A DNA stretch of 64,000 bases from Sialis fuliginosa. Lineage: Eukaryota; Arthropoda; Insecta; Megaloptera; Sialidae. Each line of letters begins with the position of its first letter. Within the stretch, counting starts at the first letter, position 1. Below are positions 10,101 through 19,690 of the stretch, piece after piece. The translations under genes and the position numbers were made by a program. The DNA lies in assembly GCA_961205875.1 (NCBI GenBank), contig OY540809.1, positions 10,552,267 through 10,616,266 of the forward strand. Reading direction: 5' to 3'. The notes under the pieces are model-generated. The model did no database searches. It had not been told where the DNA came from and saw nothing but the letters and a program-made list of their open reading frames with translations.

Positions 10101-11066
10101 TTCATCATTGTTAACAATATGGTCAGAACACCCACTGTCTAGTAACCATTCTACTTTACCATCACAACTATTGACTAATAATTCGTTTGATTCGGATTTA
10201 ACCTCGACTTCCGTACAAAAACTGCTTGCGTTACCATCTTCATTTCGTTGACTTTGATGATTCTGTTGCCAACCGCCACCACGACGATGTTGACTTGAGC
10301 CTCGACTACCTCGACTGCTACTGTTGCCACGGTACTGCCAATTCTGTTGACGCCCGCCTCCTCGCTGCTGCATGCCACCCCTAGGCTTCCAAAAATTTCC
10401 ATCCGGCTTCGTACACTGATATTTGAAATGTCCATACTTGCCACACTTAAAACAAGTTTGATCTTGTTTTCTTTCTGTCTTGAATACACTTGTACTGCTT
10501 TTACTATTTTCTTCTTTTTCTTTCACTTCAATCATTTTAATTTTACTTTTCACATATTCAACAGTCTGGTCACCCTCTTTTAAAACATCAATTAAGTCCC
10601 CGACGTAACTCAACGAACTTGGGAGCATCTTTATCATGTAACTTAACTTTTCTTTTTCAGATACTTTTGCACCAGCACTCTTTAATTCATTTATTAATTT
10701 TTCAAATTCAGTAAAAAATGTAGCTGTGTCTTCAAAATCTCTTAACCTTAATCTCTCTAATTTATTTCTCACACATATTTGGAGTGCAGTTGATTCTTTT
10801 AAATACATTTCATCGAACTTTTTAATTATCTCATAGGCCGTTTCTTTTTCTTTAATAAACTGTAACTGATCATTTGAAATTCCACTGTATATTACATTTA
10901 TAGCTTTTAGATCTTTTTCACTCCACTCATTTTCTGTATCTTCAGTTGTTCTTGTTCGATTTACAACTATTTCACATTTCTTCAATTTTAAAATCATTAT
11001 TAATCTTTTCTTCCAACATTCATATTCTTTTCCATCAAACAATGGAATTCTTACTTCATCAGCCAT
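7155..11066 (-). CDS. Copia-type gag-pol polyprotein, 1303 aa, intact
   Basis: A single-ORF polyprotein for retrotransposition. Visible in order: a gag region (residues 1-200); a CCHC zinc knuckle CFKCGKYGHFKYQC (205-218) followed by a Gly/Arg/Gln-rich RNA-binding tract; an aspartic protease motif LLDSGCSDH (308-316); an integrase with HHCC residues H445, H450, C479, C482 and catalytic D509, D572, E608; a reverse transcriptase with MDVETAFLNG (first Asp 907) and FVDD at 990-993; and an RNase H with DADWAGD, SSTSAEY, YEDNSG. The order PR-IN-RT-RH defines Ty1/copia. The start ATG lies 85 bp inside the 5' LTR and the stop 15 bp before the polypurine tract. There are no stops or frameshifts. FVDD instead of the commoner YVDD is a tolerated variant. 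Likely transcribed from the 5' LTR at the right end. I see no separate gag stop or shift, so how gag excess is made is not evident. Confidence 0.96.
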   Translation of the reverse strand: MADEVRIPLFDGKEYECWKKRLIMILKLKKCEIVVNRTRTTEDTENEWSEKDLKAINVIYSGISNDQLQFIKEKETAYEIIKKFDEMYLKESTALQICVRNKLERLRLRDFEDTATFFTEFEKLINELKSAGAKVSEKEKLSYMIKMLPSSLSYVGDLIDVLKEGDQTVEYVKSKIKMIEVKEKEENSKSSTSVFKTERKQDQTCFKCGKYGHFKYQCTKPDGNFWKPRGGMQQRGGGRQQNWQYRGNSSSRGSRGSSQHRRGGGWQQNHQSQRNEDGNASSFCTEVEVKSESNELLVNSCDGKVEWLLDSGCSDHIVNNDEYFYESIVLKIPVSVKIADGRILKATKIGNILHEFNVYGQMVKNKMSNVFYVKEMDKNLISFGKVTSKNKIVSMGNTSKIYNTDGNIIAIAFKNNDVFRMTSTIIKTEVNVTIKSNMTEKEKLHRTLGHVNFNYLETMCNKQILEGLPKELESDYFKCAICLENKMHNLPFKNERTRAKEILEIVHTDLNGPHYTTGLNGEKYFLTFIDDFSKVAQVHVIKSKSEVYNCFVNYVNLIENKTGKKIKKLRCDNGKEYINNEIYKFVGEKGIYIEPCPPYVHELNGTAEKYNRDIMDMSRCLLAEAKVHKRFWPEIVKTATYLKNRILTNTIIKNKTPYEIMFGEKPGIEHLRLYGSRVFVRVPEQKRNSKWDRKADLGVLLGYENVGYRVLINNKIVVARHVDIIEEGTSCIGLDSEKDLENVNKIRINENESQDDSDINRENNQDTELRRSSREKRKPAKLKDDNFVYNNIVYVNYVNASNPISYTEAMNCENPENWKEAMNKEISCLIKNKTWVSVERPNDKKILDLKWVYTIKANDIYKARLVVRGYQQNELIDDIYSPVARMQTLKILLSYCCNNGLIIMQMDVETAFLNGKVKSEVYVKQPQGFEDGTNRVLKLDKALYGLRESPRAWYECFDDYLRNLNFKRSINDNCLYVLNEEGNNVYLILFVDDLLICCKDEEKLNNIKSLLLKRFQMKDLGNIKTYLGINISYDCTNGKMTLDQENYIVSLEKKYELENCKLYATPMEQNLKLLPAKLVSDEIKYRNLIGALLYISSGTRPDISFCVNYLSRFQNCYDNTHYKYALRVLKYLMLTRDLKLTYYRNIDAEILSCYVDADWAGDVTDRKSTTGYVIKMYENVIFWKSKKQNSVTKSSTSAEYVALSECVSELKIVRDILSDFNIGVSAPVKIYEDNSGAISIAKHGNFTKNSKYIETHYHFVNENYMNKIIEVVKVNSEENVADILTKSLGTVKFEKFRKALCIL

Positions 11067-11139
11067 TTTTGAATATTCTTGGAACTTATAATCTCACTTT
11101 ACTTTTCTTTACATAAAATTTTATTTTCACCCAAACTAC

Positions 11140-11151
11140 GCTCTGCTACCA
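11140..11151 (-). promoter_or_regulatory. Primer-binding site, initiator-Met tRNA
   Basis: On the minus strand TGGTAGCAGAGC follows the 5' LTR with no gap. It complements the 3' end of eukaryotic initiator methionine tRNA including CCA (12 nt). Use of the tRNA 3' end differs from Drosophila copia, which primes from an internal tRNA-iMet fragment. Confidence 0.88.
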
Positions 11152-11336
11152 TGTGAATTTCAGAGGATCTTGTGGAGAAATAATACAGACTTTGTGAAAA
11201 TAATATGTATTCTATTACGTTAAATTATACTTTTTATTACAAACACGTTTTCATCTTAACGGCCATACTTAGTTCCTTCTTGTTGTGTATAGATGTCGTG
11301 CAGTACAAATTTACTATACGCACTACCAACCCAACA
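11152..11336 (-). repeat. 5' LTR of the copia element
   Basis: Upstream LTR in element orientation, by eye identical over 185 bp to 6945-7129. It would hold the promoter for the gag-pol transcript. The TSD GTTAC follows at 11337-11341. Confidence 0.96.
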
Positions 11337-11341
11337 GTTAC

Positions 11342-12031
11342 AACTACAACACTTGAAAATAAAAATAAATTGTTTTTAATTTTTTAAACACAACTTATTT
11401 TCTGAAATGTATGATACCCTAAGTGAAAAATATAATAATAAATGTTTTCGCTTTGCCCTAATGTACTTACAAAATGAAAAACTGTATCGGGGTGTTTTTA
11501 AATTAAATAAGTGGTAACAGAAAATTAAATGTTTTTAATAATTATAAAAAAAAATTAATCTAGCGATGGTGAAATTTGATCTAAGAGCTTAAAATAGTAA
11601 ATACGTCTCTGAAGCTAATGCATGTATGCAGCAGACCCGACGAAAATGTTCGTGTTCCAAGAGTCGTAGCATGACTATTCAGAGAAAATTAGTTTTAAAG
11701 TATATTCTGCCTACTGGAATTTGAAAATCGCACTGCAAATGAAACCGGGGGCAAGGGGGATATGTGTTAATAAACTTACACAAAAAGGCATGATTTTATT
11801 TTACGTTTTATTAAAGAAAGTAATTTTTCTTATTGTGTTCTCTTTCTTATTGCACTGAATGCATTGAAGTTCTACTGATTTTATTTAAACTGGAAAATTA
11901 CCACTTTTAAATATGTCAAGAATATAGAAAAGGCTCCCATACTCGTATCTACCTTTTATCGTTTTTTTTAAATTTTGGATAGATTAAAAAAAACGAAACA
12001 TTCTATTTAATTAATTATTTAATATGTACTT
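11342..12031. other. No recognisable gene
   Basis: AT-rich sequence downstream of the copia insertion. Apart from a short G-rich patch near 11742-11760, nothing stands out. Confidence 0.35.
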
Positions 12032-12192
12032 ATAAATTTAAGTTGACGAGCAAAAAAAAGTCTTAAAATTTTTTTGCACATTCTAGGGGCCCTTCGATCA
12101 CTTCTTTCCCCCGTGTGGTCAGGGAATTTTGAATGTGTGGTCAGGGAAAAGTCAGAGAATTTTATTTTCAAAAAACAGTGGATTCCCTGGTA
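12032..12192. mobile_element. Truncated GTCAGGGAA repeat, second copy of family at 59909-60234
   Basis: AAGTTGACGAGCAAAAAAAA, GTCAGGGAATTTTGAAT and the closing AAAACAGTGG recur in the same order in the complete element at 59909-60234. Only the right-hand half is present and the terminal CACCCTGT is degraded. Confidence 0.65.
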
Positions 12193-12877
12193 GATCTGTC
12201 TATTTTTTTTTCTAACTCAAAAATGGTGCCTCCAAGGGCCTCCAAACACTTCACGTACTTAGTAGGTACCTTCGGAACCCTAATGGCATAGGTACATTAT
12301 TTATATATTTTTTTACTACAATTTTTCTTCCATAATAATAATGTAATTTTGAATATTAGCCTTTTTCTTTAAAACATGTTGATCCCTTATTTGCTTTTAA
12401 TGAGTATATTTAGGATCTAAAAAAGGATGAAGAGACAATACAAAATACTTTTTTAATAATTTTACGTAAGAATAATTAAATTAATTAAATAAATGAATTT
12501 CATTGCAAATATTTAAACAAAACGGATCATCTCTGTAAATAGAATAACTTTTTAAATTAGGTTAACACAAAATGATACTGGATATAACACCAATAGCAAA
12601 AGATAAGATGAAACGTAAAAACCTCTTCCGGGTAATGTATGTTAATTGGGTTGAGGGTAAAGTTGAATTTTAATTCAAATGCAGTTTACTTTGTGGCTGT
12701 TGTGGTATTGTACCATGCACCCTTCATCCTTTTTGCTTCATCAAATATTGAAATTACATGCAGGAAATGAAGATATACTTACCAAAGTATTTATTGTTTT
12801 CATTAGCTTCAGCTTGACTTGTAAATAACATATTAAACACATTATTGGAATATTGTACCATAATTAACCTCAATTAT
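12193..12877. other. No recognisable gene
   Basis: Unique AT-rich spacer. No TIR pair or coding remnant detected. Confidence 0.3.
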
Positions 12878-13469
12878 AGGGGTCAAAACTGGTCAGTAAA
12901 ATCAGTAAAAGTCAGTTTTTTGTAATCCGGTCAGTTAAAGTCAGTTTTTTGGTAAAATGATCAGTTTTGTCAGTTTTTGAGTTTGGCACTCAAAGTTTTC
13001 ACATCGGAGCCCTATTTATCGTGAAAAAACTCACTATTTGACTTCAAAACGACACAATTACCGTGAAAAATATATTTAAATTATAAATAATGTTCTATTT
13101 TGTTAACTTATTTGTATTGTTTATTTATTACCAATTTTTAGAAGATATTTTATGCCATAATTGTAATGTATGTATACGTGAACATATAAACAACATAATC
13201 TCACCCTAGCACTGGCTATGCCAAGTTCGGTAAGAAAAATTAACAAAAATTAACTGTTACGTTTGTTACTTTTGTTATGAACATAATAAAAAGGTGGTAA
13301 GGGTTAGCTATAAGGATAGTGAAGGCCAATAATTATAAAAGTATTTTTTTAATACATAACACCTAAGTACATTTTTTAATTCGGTTCAGATAGTCAGTAA
13401 AAGTAGTATTTTTAGATTTCTGTGTCAGTAAAATCAGTATTTTTGAACACTGAACTTGTTTCGGCCCCT
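12878..13469 (+). mobile_element. AGGGGTCAAAAC element, copy 1
   Basis: Opens AGGGGTCAAAACTGGTCAGT and closes with the partial inverse ACTGAACTTGTTTCGGCCCCT. The interior repeats TCAGTAAAA and GTCAGTTTTTT. It is nearly collinear with 47212-47780. The 8 bases outside each end agree at 6 of 8 positions in both copies, which would suit a hAT-type element, but this is weak. No transposase. Confidence 0.75.
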
Positions 13470-13847
13470 GCAACTATATATATTTTAATTTAACCAAACA
13501 GTAAATTTTTGTTTAAGCAAATGGTTGATCCACGTGAAATTTATTATGCGAGAAGTAAAATTCAACATAATAAAATTAAGGGGAACACCAATTTTTCTTA
13601 TTTTAGGACTGAAGGAAGAATATTTAATTAAGGATATTTTGAACCATGTCTACAATGAAAAATATTTAAAAATTAGAAAAATATGGTGGTCCATAAGAAA
13701 TAACCTCCGTATGTTAAATTCAAAATCTTGGTGGTGATTCATATGAAAAATAAAAACCCATTATTTTCTTAATCTGTATGGGTGTAGCTATTGTTAAGCG
13801 TAGCTAATGTTCATAATTTTGAAAAACGGCTGCACTAATAATAAGAC

Positions 13848-13944
13848 TAAAGGCCTCTCTACACCACCAAATCTGCAGGGCCGATTTGTCGGGAGGTAGT
13901 CAGTAGATCGACCCTGCAGATTGGGTGGTGTATAGAGGCCTTTA
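13848..13944. mobile_element. AAAGGCCTC palindromic MITE, copy 1
   Basis: A 97-bp element. TAAAGGCCTCTCTACACCACC and its inverse close each end, with CTGCAGGG inside each arm and TCGGGAGG near the centre. Flanking GAC/GTC extends the symmetry. Confidence 0.75.
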
Positions 13945-13994
13945 GTCACTGCGATTACGAAAATATTCGTTAAAAAAATTAAAAATCTGGACTA

Positions 13995-14156
13995 TTAAGG
14001 CCTCTATTCACCAATCACCCAATCTGCAGGGTCGATTTGTCGGGAGGTAAAGTTGGGGTACTGCAGATTGGGTCGCGTATAGGCAAATCTGCAGTACCTA
14101 CACTCTATCTCCCGACAAATCGGCCCTGCAGATTGGATGGTGTATAGAGGCCTTTA
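13995..14156. mobile_element. AAAGGCCTC palindromic MITE, copy 2
   Basis: 162 bp. TTAAGGCCTCTATTCACCA and TGGTGTATAGAGGCCTTTA close the ends, with CTGCAGGGTCGATTTGTCGG and its inverse further in. It is interrupted at its right edge by the PIF-like MITE. Confidence 0.75.
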
Positions 14157-14310
14157 GAGCTCGTTCACACGGCGCCGTAACAGCTTTTTCCCACACGACC
14201 GTACAATTCAGTCGTGTGAACACTCATATGAAATGCATTACCACTGCTAGACGCACGGGAAAAAGCCGTTACGGGAAAGAGCCGCGTTACGGCACCGTGC
14301 AAACGGGCTC
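14157..14310. mobile_element. PIF/Harbinger-like MITE with TTA TSD
   Basis: A 154-bp element flanked by TTA (14154-14156 and 14311-14313), the typical PIF/Harbinger target. The ends GAGCTCGTTCACACGGCGCC and, inverted, GAGCCCGTTTGCACGGTGCC are imperfect TIRs. The CG-rich interior has GCCGTAAC and CTTTTTCCC blocks in both arms. It inserted at the last bases of the AAAGGCCTC element. Confidence 0.82.
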
Positions 14311-14749
14311 TTAGTATTCTAGTTTTCGCTTGGACTAATTAGCATATTTAACACTATATTTATTATTTAATTTTTATTAAATAATAAAGTATATGGAAGC
14401 AAGAAGAACTTATTATTATTTTTTTATAGTGTAACCATATGCAAACATATTATTAATGTAAATATACATTATGTAAACTATTCTTAAGAAAATTAATATG
14501 TTTACAATCTTGATCATTTACATTAATGCTGTGTTATGATTTAGCAAATTAGTTTATATTTCTACTTATACTGTGTTCCTAGAATATAGAAGATAAATAT
14601 TTTAAAAAGAGTACTACCAGGAATACTATTCTTAGATTTGTAGAATCATAATATGGAGTACCTTTATGAAGTTATAGAAATTTTCTGTTAAATATTTAAT
14701 TAATAATAAAGTATTGAATTTTTTCTTATATAATTTTTTTTCCTGATTA
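14311..14749. other. AT-rich spacer
   Basis: No ORF or repeat boundary recognised between the PIF-like MITE and the next TIR element. Confidence 0.3.
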
Positions 14750-15253
14750 AGGTACTGGCACTAGTCTTGCACAATACCCCAGTGTTGAACATAATAAAAT
14801 GAAATGTACTGAATTAAAAATATTTGTTGATATTTGATTACTGCCATTACTGGTTATTGATATTTATACATTTAACTGTCTAATAGCGTGATTTAATGAT
14901 ATTTGATCACAGTGGACAAATAATTATTGCGGTTCGGCACACAATCAAGAAAAGTAGATTTTCTTATGTACCTAAAAGCTTTACATTGTTTTAAATTTTA
15001 CGACTCTTTATTTATATAGTAATCATTAGTAAGTGTCCATCACTGGGTGCACATTACTGGTTTTACGTTGTTCATTACTAGAGAAAAAACATATATAAAA
15101 TAAAACTTAAAAAACAAACTATATTTGTGAATTTTGGTAATTAAATTGATTTAATAAAGTTATTTATTTCATGAGAATTACAAAAAAGTAGCCCACTAAT
15201 CCCAAAAAACTGTATACTTTGCTCTTAACGCGTTCAAGACTGCTGCCAGTAAC
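14750..15253. mobile_element. AGGTACTGGC TIR MITE, copy 2 (diverged)
   Basis: The left TIR AGGTACTGGCACTAGTCTTG is preserved after TA. The right TIR CTGCCAGTAACTT is degraded. Internal blocks (AAATGTACTGAATTA, TTAACTGTCTAATAGC, CATGAGAATTACAAAAAAG) follow copy 1 in the same order. Confidence 0.75.
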
Positions 15254-15569
15254 TTTTTACATTTAGATAAATATAAATCCATATAATGTTTTAACTATGA
15301 CTTCCCATAGTAATTTAAGTCGTAAAGGAAGTACTGAAATAAAACGTAATAGTGTCATTGAATTACTATAATTAGCTAAAGTCACTTTACACGTTAAATT
15401 CATAATGTATTTATCTCATTAATGAGTTAGTATTTTCTTTGTAATTGTATCTGATGTATACGCGTCTTACAAAACGACAGAATGTTGTCGGACATCAAAG
15501 CGCTGGCTACTGAAGTATACCTTTATATATACATATGTACATACATACATGCACGTATACATTACAATG
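15254..15569. other. AT-rich spacer with ACAT repeat
   Basis: A short ACATACATACAT-type tract lies near 15535-15550. No gene seen. Confidence 0.35.
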
Positions 15570-16504
15570 GCGTAGGGGAGAGGTGCTGCAATTGAAACAG
15601 TTTTTGGGTTTTCGATGATAACTTTGTTATTTTAGTTAGTAATTATTTCAAATTTGGACACAATATAGTCTTTTTATTAAACTTCTAATCACCAAACAAA
15701 ATTTCTCAAAATATTAACCAGTGTATGTAGAAATTGATCTAAAGTAGAGTCAAGGAGAGTGTTTCAAATGACGCCGAGAAAGCGTCAATTGAAACATATA
15801 TTTTGTTTCAATAAAAAAGGAAAATAAGGAACAAATTAAATGAAATAATTTTTATTAATGATAAATTATAATTATTATTTGACATAAAATCAATACAAAA
15901 AAATTAAATTCCCCTTAAAATCTTAAAAAAAAGTGGGGTAATTCTTTTGAGATAATATTATTCACTCATCATATAAAATTCAACGAAAAAAAAGGTCTTT
16001 TGTATATACTGGGGGCCCCTCGGTCACTTGTTGCCACGGGGCCCCCGAGCCTCTAGTTACGGGTCTGCAGGTGTCGGATGAAACATATTTCAACCGATGC
16101 ATTCTAAATAGTTTCAATTGCAGCCTAGTTCGAAAAATGTAACACAATGTACACCAAATTTAAATAATTGTATATTGATTAAAAACACATAGCTCTATAC
16201 ATGCCTTGCTTCTATATCAATCTACTTACCAAATATTATTAACAAGAAATGATTGTTGACTGAGTAATCCAAAAATATATTCGTATTTAAAAATAAAACT
16301 TCAACTGAAAAAACACTAATTCTCACCTAATTCTTAAATTTTCAAAACTCATTTGATAGAATAGTAGCGCCGACTCGGTCGCTAAAGCAGTAACACATTA
16401 GCTAACTCAGATGATATAAAGCTTTCATTTATGACCACTAGTAGATATTATTTTTAAAACGTTTCAATTGACGCCGTGTTTCAACTGCAGCACCTCTCCC
16501 CTAC
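15570..16504. mobile_element. GTAGGGGAGAGG TIR element, 935 bp
   Basis: The termini are 28-bp inverted repeats with one mismatch, beginning GTAGGGGAGAGGTGCTGCA. The motif CAATTGAAAC recurs just inside each end and again near 15785 (GACGCCGAGAAAGCGTC, then AATTGAAAC). No long ORF. Outside the ends ATGGC and ATGGT are near-matching, a possible imperfect TSD. Superfamily uncertain. Confidence 0.8.
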
Positions 16505-17556
16505 ATGGTCTGTACTAGTAAATAGTTTAATGTAGAATTTAAGAAAATGACCATTTTTAATGATTTTTATTTTGACTTCAAGGTTTTTAGGTCATTATAT
16601 GTAAATAAAAAGTGAATATTTTATAATATATTATTATTGACACTAAATGTAATTACATTCGATCGAAAAGAACGTATACTATACAAATAATTAAATGAAA
16701 TTATAGCTATACAAATAGTTTTACAAAGCTGTAAAAATTACAGAATATGTAGAAAACACAATTTTTATAATTTAATGTATTTTCTTAAAGAAATACTATA
16801 TAGAACAATTTTATATTAATTTAAGATAATAATCTATGTATTTATATTTAAAATATAATAGTAGTGACGTTAGACTTGAATTCCGGTACACCTCTAAATA
16901 AAATATATAAACGGAGATATGAATTTAATTAAATTTTATTTCCCAGCCGCCACTGCTTTACTTACTGTCTACTAATAAGACTGCATCAATGCACTAAAAT
17001 AATTAAAACAGGCTCTAAAGTGATATCCTGTACCCGCATCCGTTATTAAGACACCGGAAGCTATAATTATGTGTATTCTTTCGTGCGAAGTGTTCTATTT
17101 CTTCCCATGTCATATTTATACTCTAAAATATGTGCGGTTTGTAATCAGAAGCGATCGAGTGATACGCAATGTAGAATTTGCATAATCTTTAACCGGTACT
17201 ATCCACGAGTGTATCTTTGTGGAAGGGGGGAGGGGCTGCTTGTGGTGGTTTTAGTGGTATTTTATTCGGTGGGAACTAGGCAACAGGAAAATAAAATAAA
17301 AATAAACACGTATCATGTACTAATGTAGGTGTATATTGAAAATTTATATTACACTATCTGTGCAAAGTGTCGTAATAATAATAGAAATAATAATGATAGA
17401 AATCTCTATGAGTCCTGATTTACTGAACACAGGTATAACAGACTCGACAGGGAAAATATTTTGATAGGAATAAAATCCATGAGACGAATTTACTTCAAAC
17501 TTTGTAACCTAAGCTTACAATTAGAATACTACCAGAAAATTGCGGTTTTTTAGTCA
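16505..17556. other. No recognisable gene
   Basis: AT-rich to about 16950, then less biased to 17330 with a G-rich patch at 17220-17237. The small ORF at 17071-17328 has no recognised domain. Confidence 0.3.
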
Positions 17557-17641
17557 CATTTAAACTAAAAATATCCAGTCTAGAACTATTAGGATCCTGA
17601 TGAGGACTTGTGAGTCGAAACACGGGTTTTTAGTTTAAATG
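17557..17641 (+). ncRNA. Hammerhead-ribozyme-like motif (probably degenerate)
   Basis: CTGATGAG (17597-17604) and GAAAC (17617-17621) are separated by GACT-TGTG-AGTC, a 4-bp stem II with a tetraloop: the hammerhead core layout. A GTC that could be the cleavage triplet is at 17578-17580. A 15-bp outer helix (17557-17571 with 17627-17641) would close stem III. Against full function: the C normally pairing at the base of stem II seems missing, the inner part of stem III pairs poorly, and stem I is weak. Such ribozymes occur in insect Penelope-like and satellite elements. Confidence 0.5.
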
Positions 17642-19184
17642 CTTAGAGGGTAAACAGTGTTTATTGACATATGTTTATGCTATTTATTTATATATTATAC
17701 TGTATAATTTTTATTAACATTTATATAATACAATAAGAAGCAATGTTATAAATTATAATATTTATTTTTTTGTTACAGAATAGTTCCTGTTAAGAAAAAG
17801 AACCGATAAATGTAAGTACCATTTCTAAAAATACTATATTTTTTTTTATATATTACCAAACTTGGAGCAGTACAATTTTTTAATTACTCCGCTACATTCT
17901 CCGAATTAAATCAATTTTTGGTTTTAATTATATTACCTATCAAAAAAGACCGGGCATAGTAGCAACTTGTCTATTGTTTATTATAGAATTTATATAATAT
18001 TAATGATTAATTGAAAATTAGGGTTGAGGGATGGAGAGTTATTTTATAGACTAGTGCCAATACCTTTTTGAAAAAATAATAATTAATAACAGGCAAGGAC
18101 CAGCCGGAAAATGTAGTTAAGGTTATAATTAAGAGAAAAAACAAAAATTAAACACGAGATAATGTGAAATTGTGAAATGGGGGTGCTGTTTAGGGATTGA
18201 AATTGTTTTTTGCGATTTTCGGCGAAACGTGACCTCCTAGCGGAAAATGTACTCTTTTATATAATATGTAAAATCAAACTTGACCAATGGAGAAATAGAC
18301 ATTCTTATGCTCTTTTTCCAATTAAGTGGACAAGGTAAAAACCCATTATTCTGCGTTCACGAGAATATACAAATTATATCTAATTTTATTAAAAGATGTA
18401 TTTTTATATTAACACACAAAATTAATAAATACGTATTTCATGGTTGGATGACTAATAATTGTCTAAATTCACTAATTAATTATATGGAATTTCAACTATA
18501 TAAGATGTTATCATTAAAGGAAGATATTGTGCGGTGAATCCTTCTCAGTAATATTGAACTCTTGTTCCACAGAGCACCTGAGAATTTATGATTTAATTTC
18601 AATTTAACATAAATACAGGATGACAAGAAAGTCGTTGGACTCCTGTCACATATCTTAACCTGTAACCTAAATAATATGTTATTTAATATAGAGTTTTGTT
18701 CTTTAATTCTTAGAACTACGTCATATTTAATGACGAAATGCTATTCTATTCGTTTATTCCTGAAGACCCCATGCGACTTTAGGTTTCCTCATGAAAAATT
18801 CTAGTCGGGTAGTAAAAAAATCGCCTGTGAGACCCAGGCTTTAATCCATTAAAATCGAGATTCTCGACGAGACTTTTTGAATTAAATTTTTAAACTTTAA
18901 TTCTATCCTGTAGTATAATACTCATATGTAAATCTCATACACATGTACTATACATACAAGTTTATCAGATTTGCAAAGCTGTATCTAATTGTGACATATT
19001 TCCTCTCTATGGCTCGTATATCCGGCATAATTATAGATATATCCGTCAAGTCATCCAATTATGTTTATATCTAAGTTGTGATGTTCAATTCGAACTACTG
19101 TTTGTACGTAATGGAGCGGGATTACGATCGCTTGTTACGCGATATTGCTTTTAATCATCAAGGTTTATGTATTGATGATATTTT
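17642..19184. other. No gene; one solo TIR end
   Basis: ACTAGTGCCAATACCT at 18050-18065 resembles the right TIR of the AGGTACTGGC family and may be a solo remnant. The ORF at 18280-18537 shows no recognised domain. Confidence 0.35.
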
Positions 19185-19187
19185 GCT

Positions 19188-19690
19188 TCCTCGCCATATC
19201 GAAGATACGAGAAGCTTTGTAATCGTTTTAAAATGAGACAAAAATTGCTCTCTGATTTCAAAATTTTAACTTGATCTTTCCGTTTTAGATTAAGACAAAA
19301 ACTTTTCGTTCCGTGTCTGTCTGTCTATCTGTTCCCTGAATCCTTGTCATACGCATTACTCATGAACCACTGAACCGATAATAATGAAACTTGATTGGTT
19401 GGTTGGGTCTGGCTTGAGGTAGGTCCCATTTCAAAATTATCAAAATCGTGTGTGGAAAGAGGTGACATCCTATTTTTTTTTCAAAATATCTCAAGAACGA
19501 AAAATTGTATAGAATATTTTTATAGAGCATTAAATTTCCTATAATAAAGGTCACCACAACGTTTGTGGTAAAATATTTCCTTACAAAGATTTATCTCAAT
19601 GCTTTAAAAAAATCGTCATCTGTTTTTTAAAATTGTTATTTACTTTGACATAATATCATAAATATGTTTACAATCGTCATTTTTGGCAAT
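19188..19690 (+). mobile_element. TGCTTCCTCG element, truncated copy
   Basis: Starts TTGCTTCCTCGCCATATCG and follows 53140-53859 through CTTTCCGTTTTAGATTAAGA, CGTGTCTGTCTGTCT, ACTGAACCGATAATAATGAA and GGGTCTGGCTTGAGG. The right TIR was not found. The ORF on the opposite strand (19360-19557) lies wholly inside the repeat. Confidence 0.7.

Larger units (their letters stand above)
6945..11336 (-). mobile_element. Complete Ty1/copia LTR retrotransposon
   Basis: A 4,392-bp element in minus orientation. Two 185-bp LTRs (6945-7129 and 11152-11336), reading TGTGAA...CCAACA on the plus strand, look identical base for base. It is flanked by the 5-bp target duplication GTTAC (6940-6944 and 11337-11341). 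The tRNA primer site adjoins the right LTR and a polypurine tract adjoins the left LTR. One uninterrupted gag-pol ORF lies between. Every structural part for retrotransposition is present, and identical LTRs imply very recent insertion. Confidence 0.97.

Noticed and set aside
10175..10583. ORFs in other frames within the copia gene
   Set aside because: They are shadows of the gag-pol frame, which shows the zinc knuckle and protease motifs.
11140..11151. tRNA gene suggested by the GCTCTGCTACCA match
   Set aside because: Only 12 nt of tRNA 3' end, directly next to an LTR: it is a primer-binding site, not a tRNA gene.
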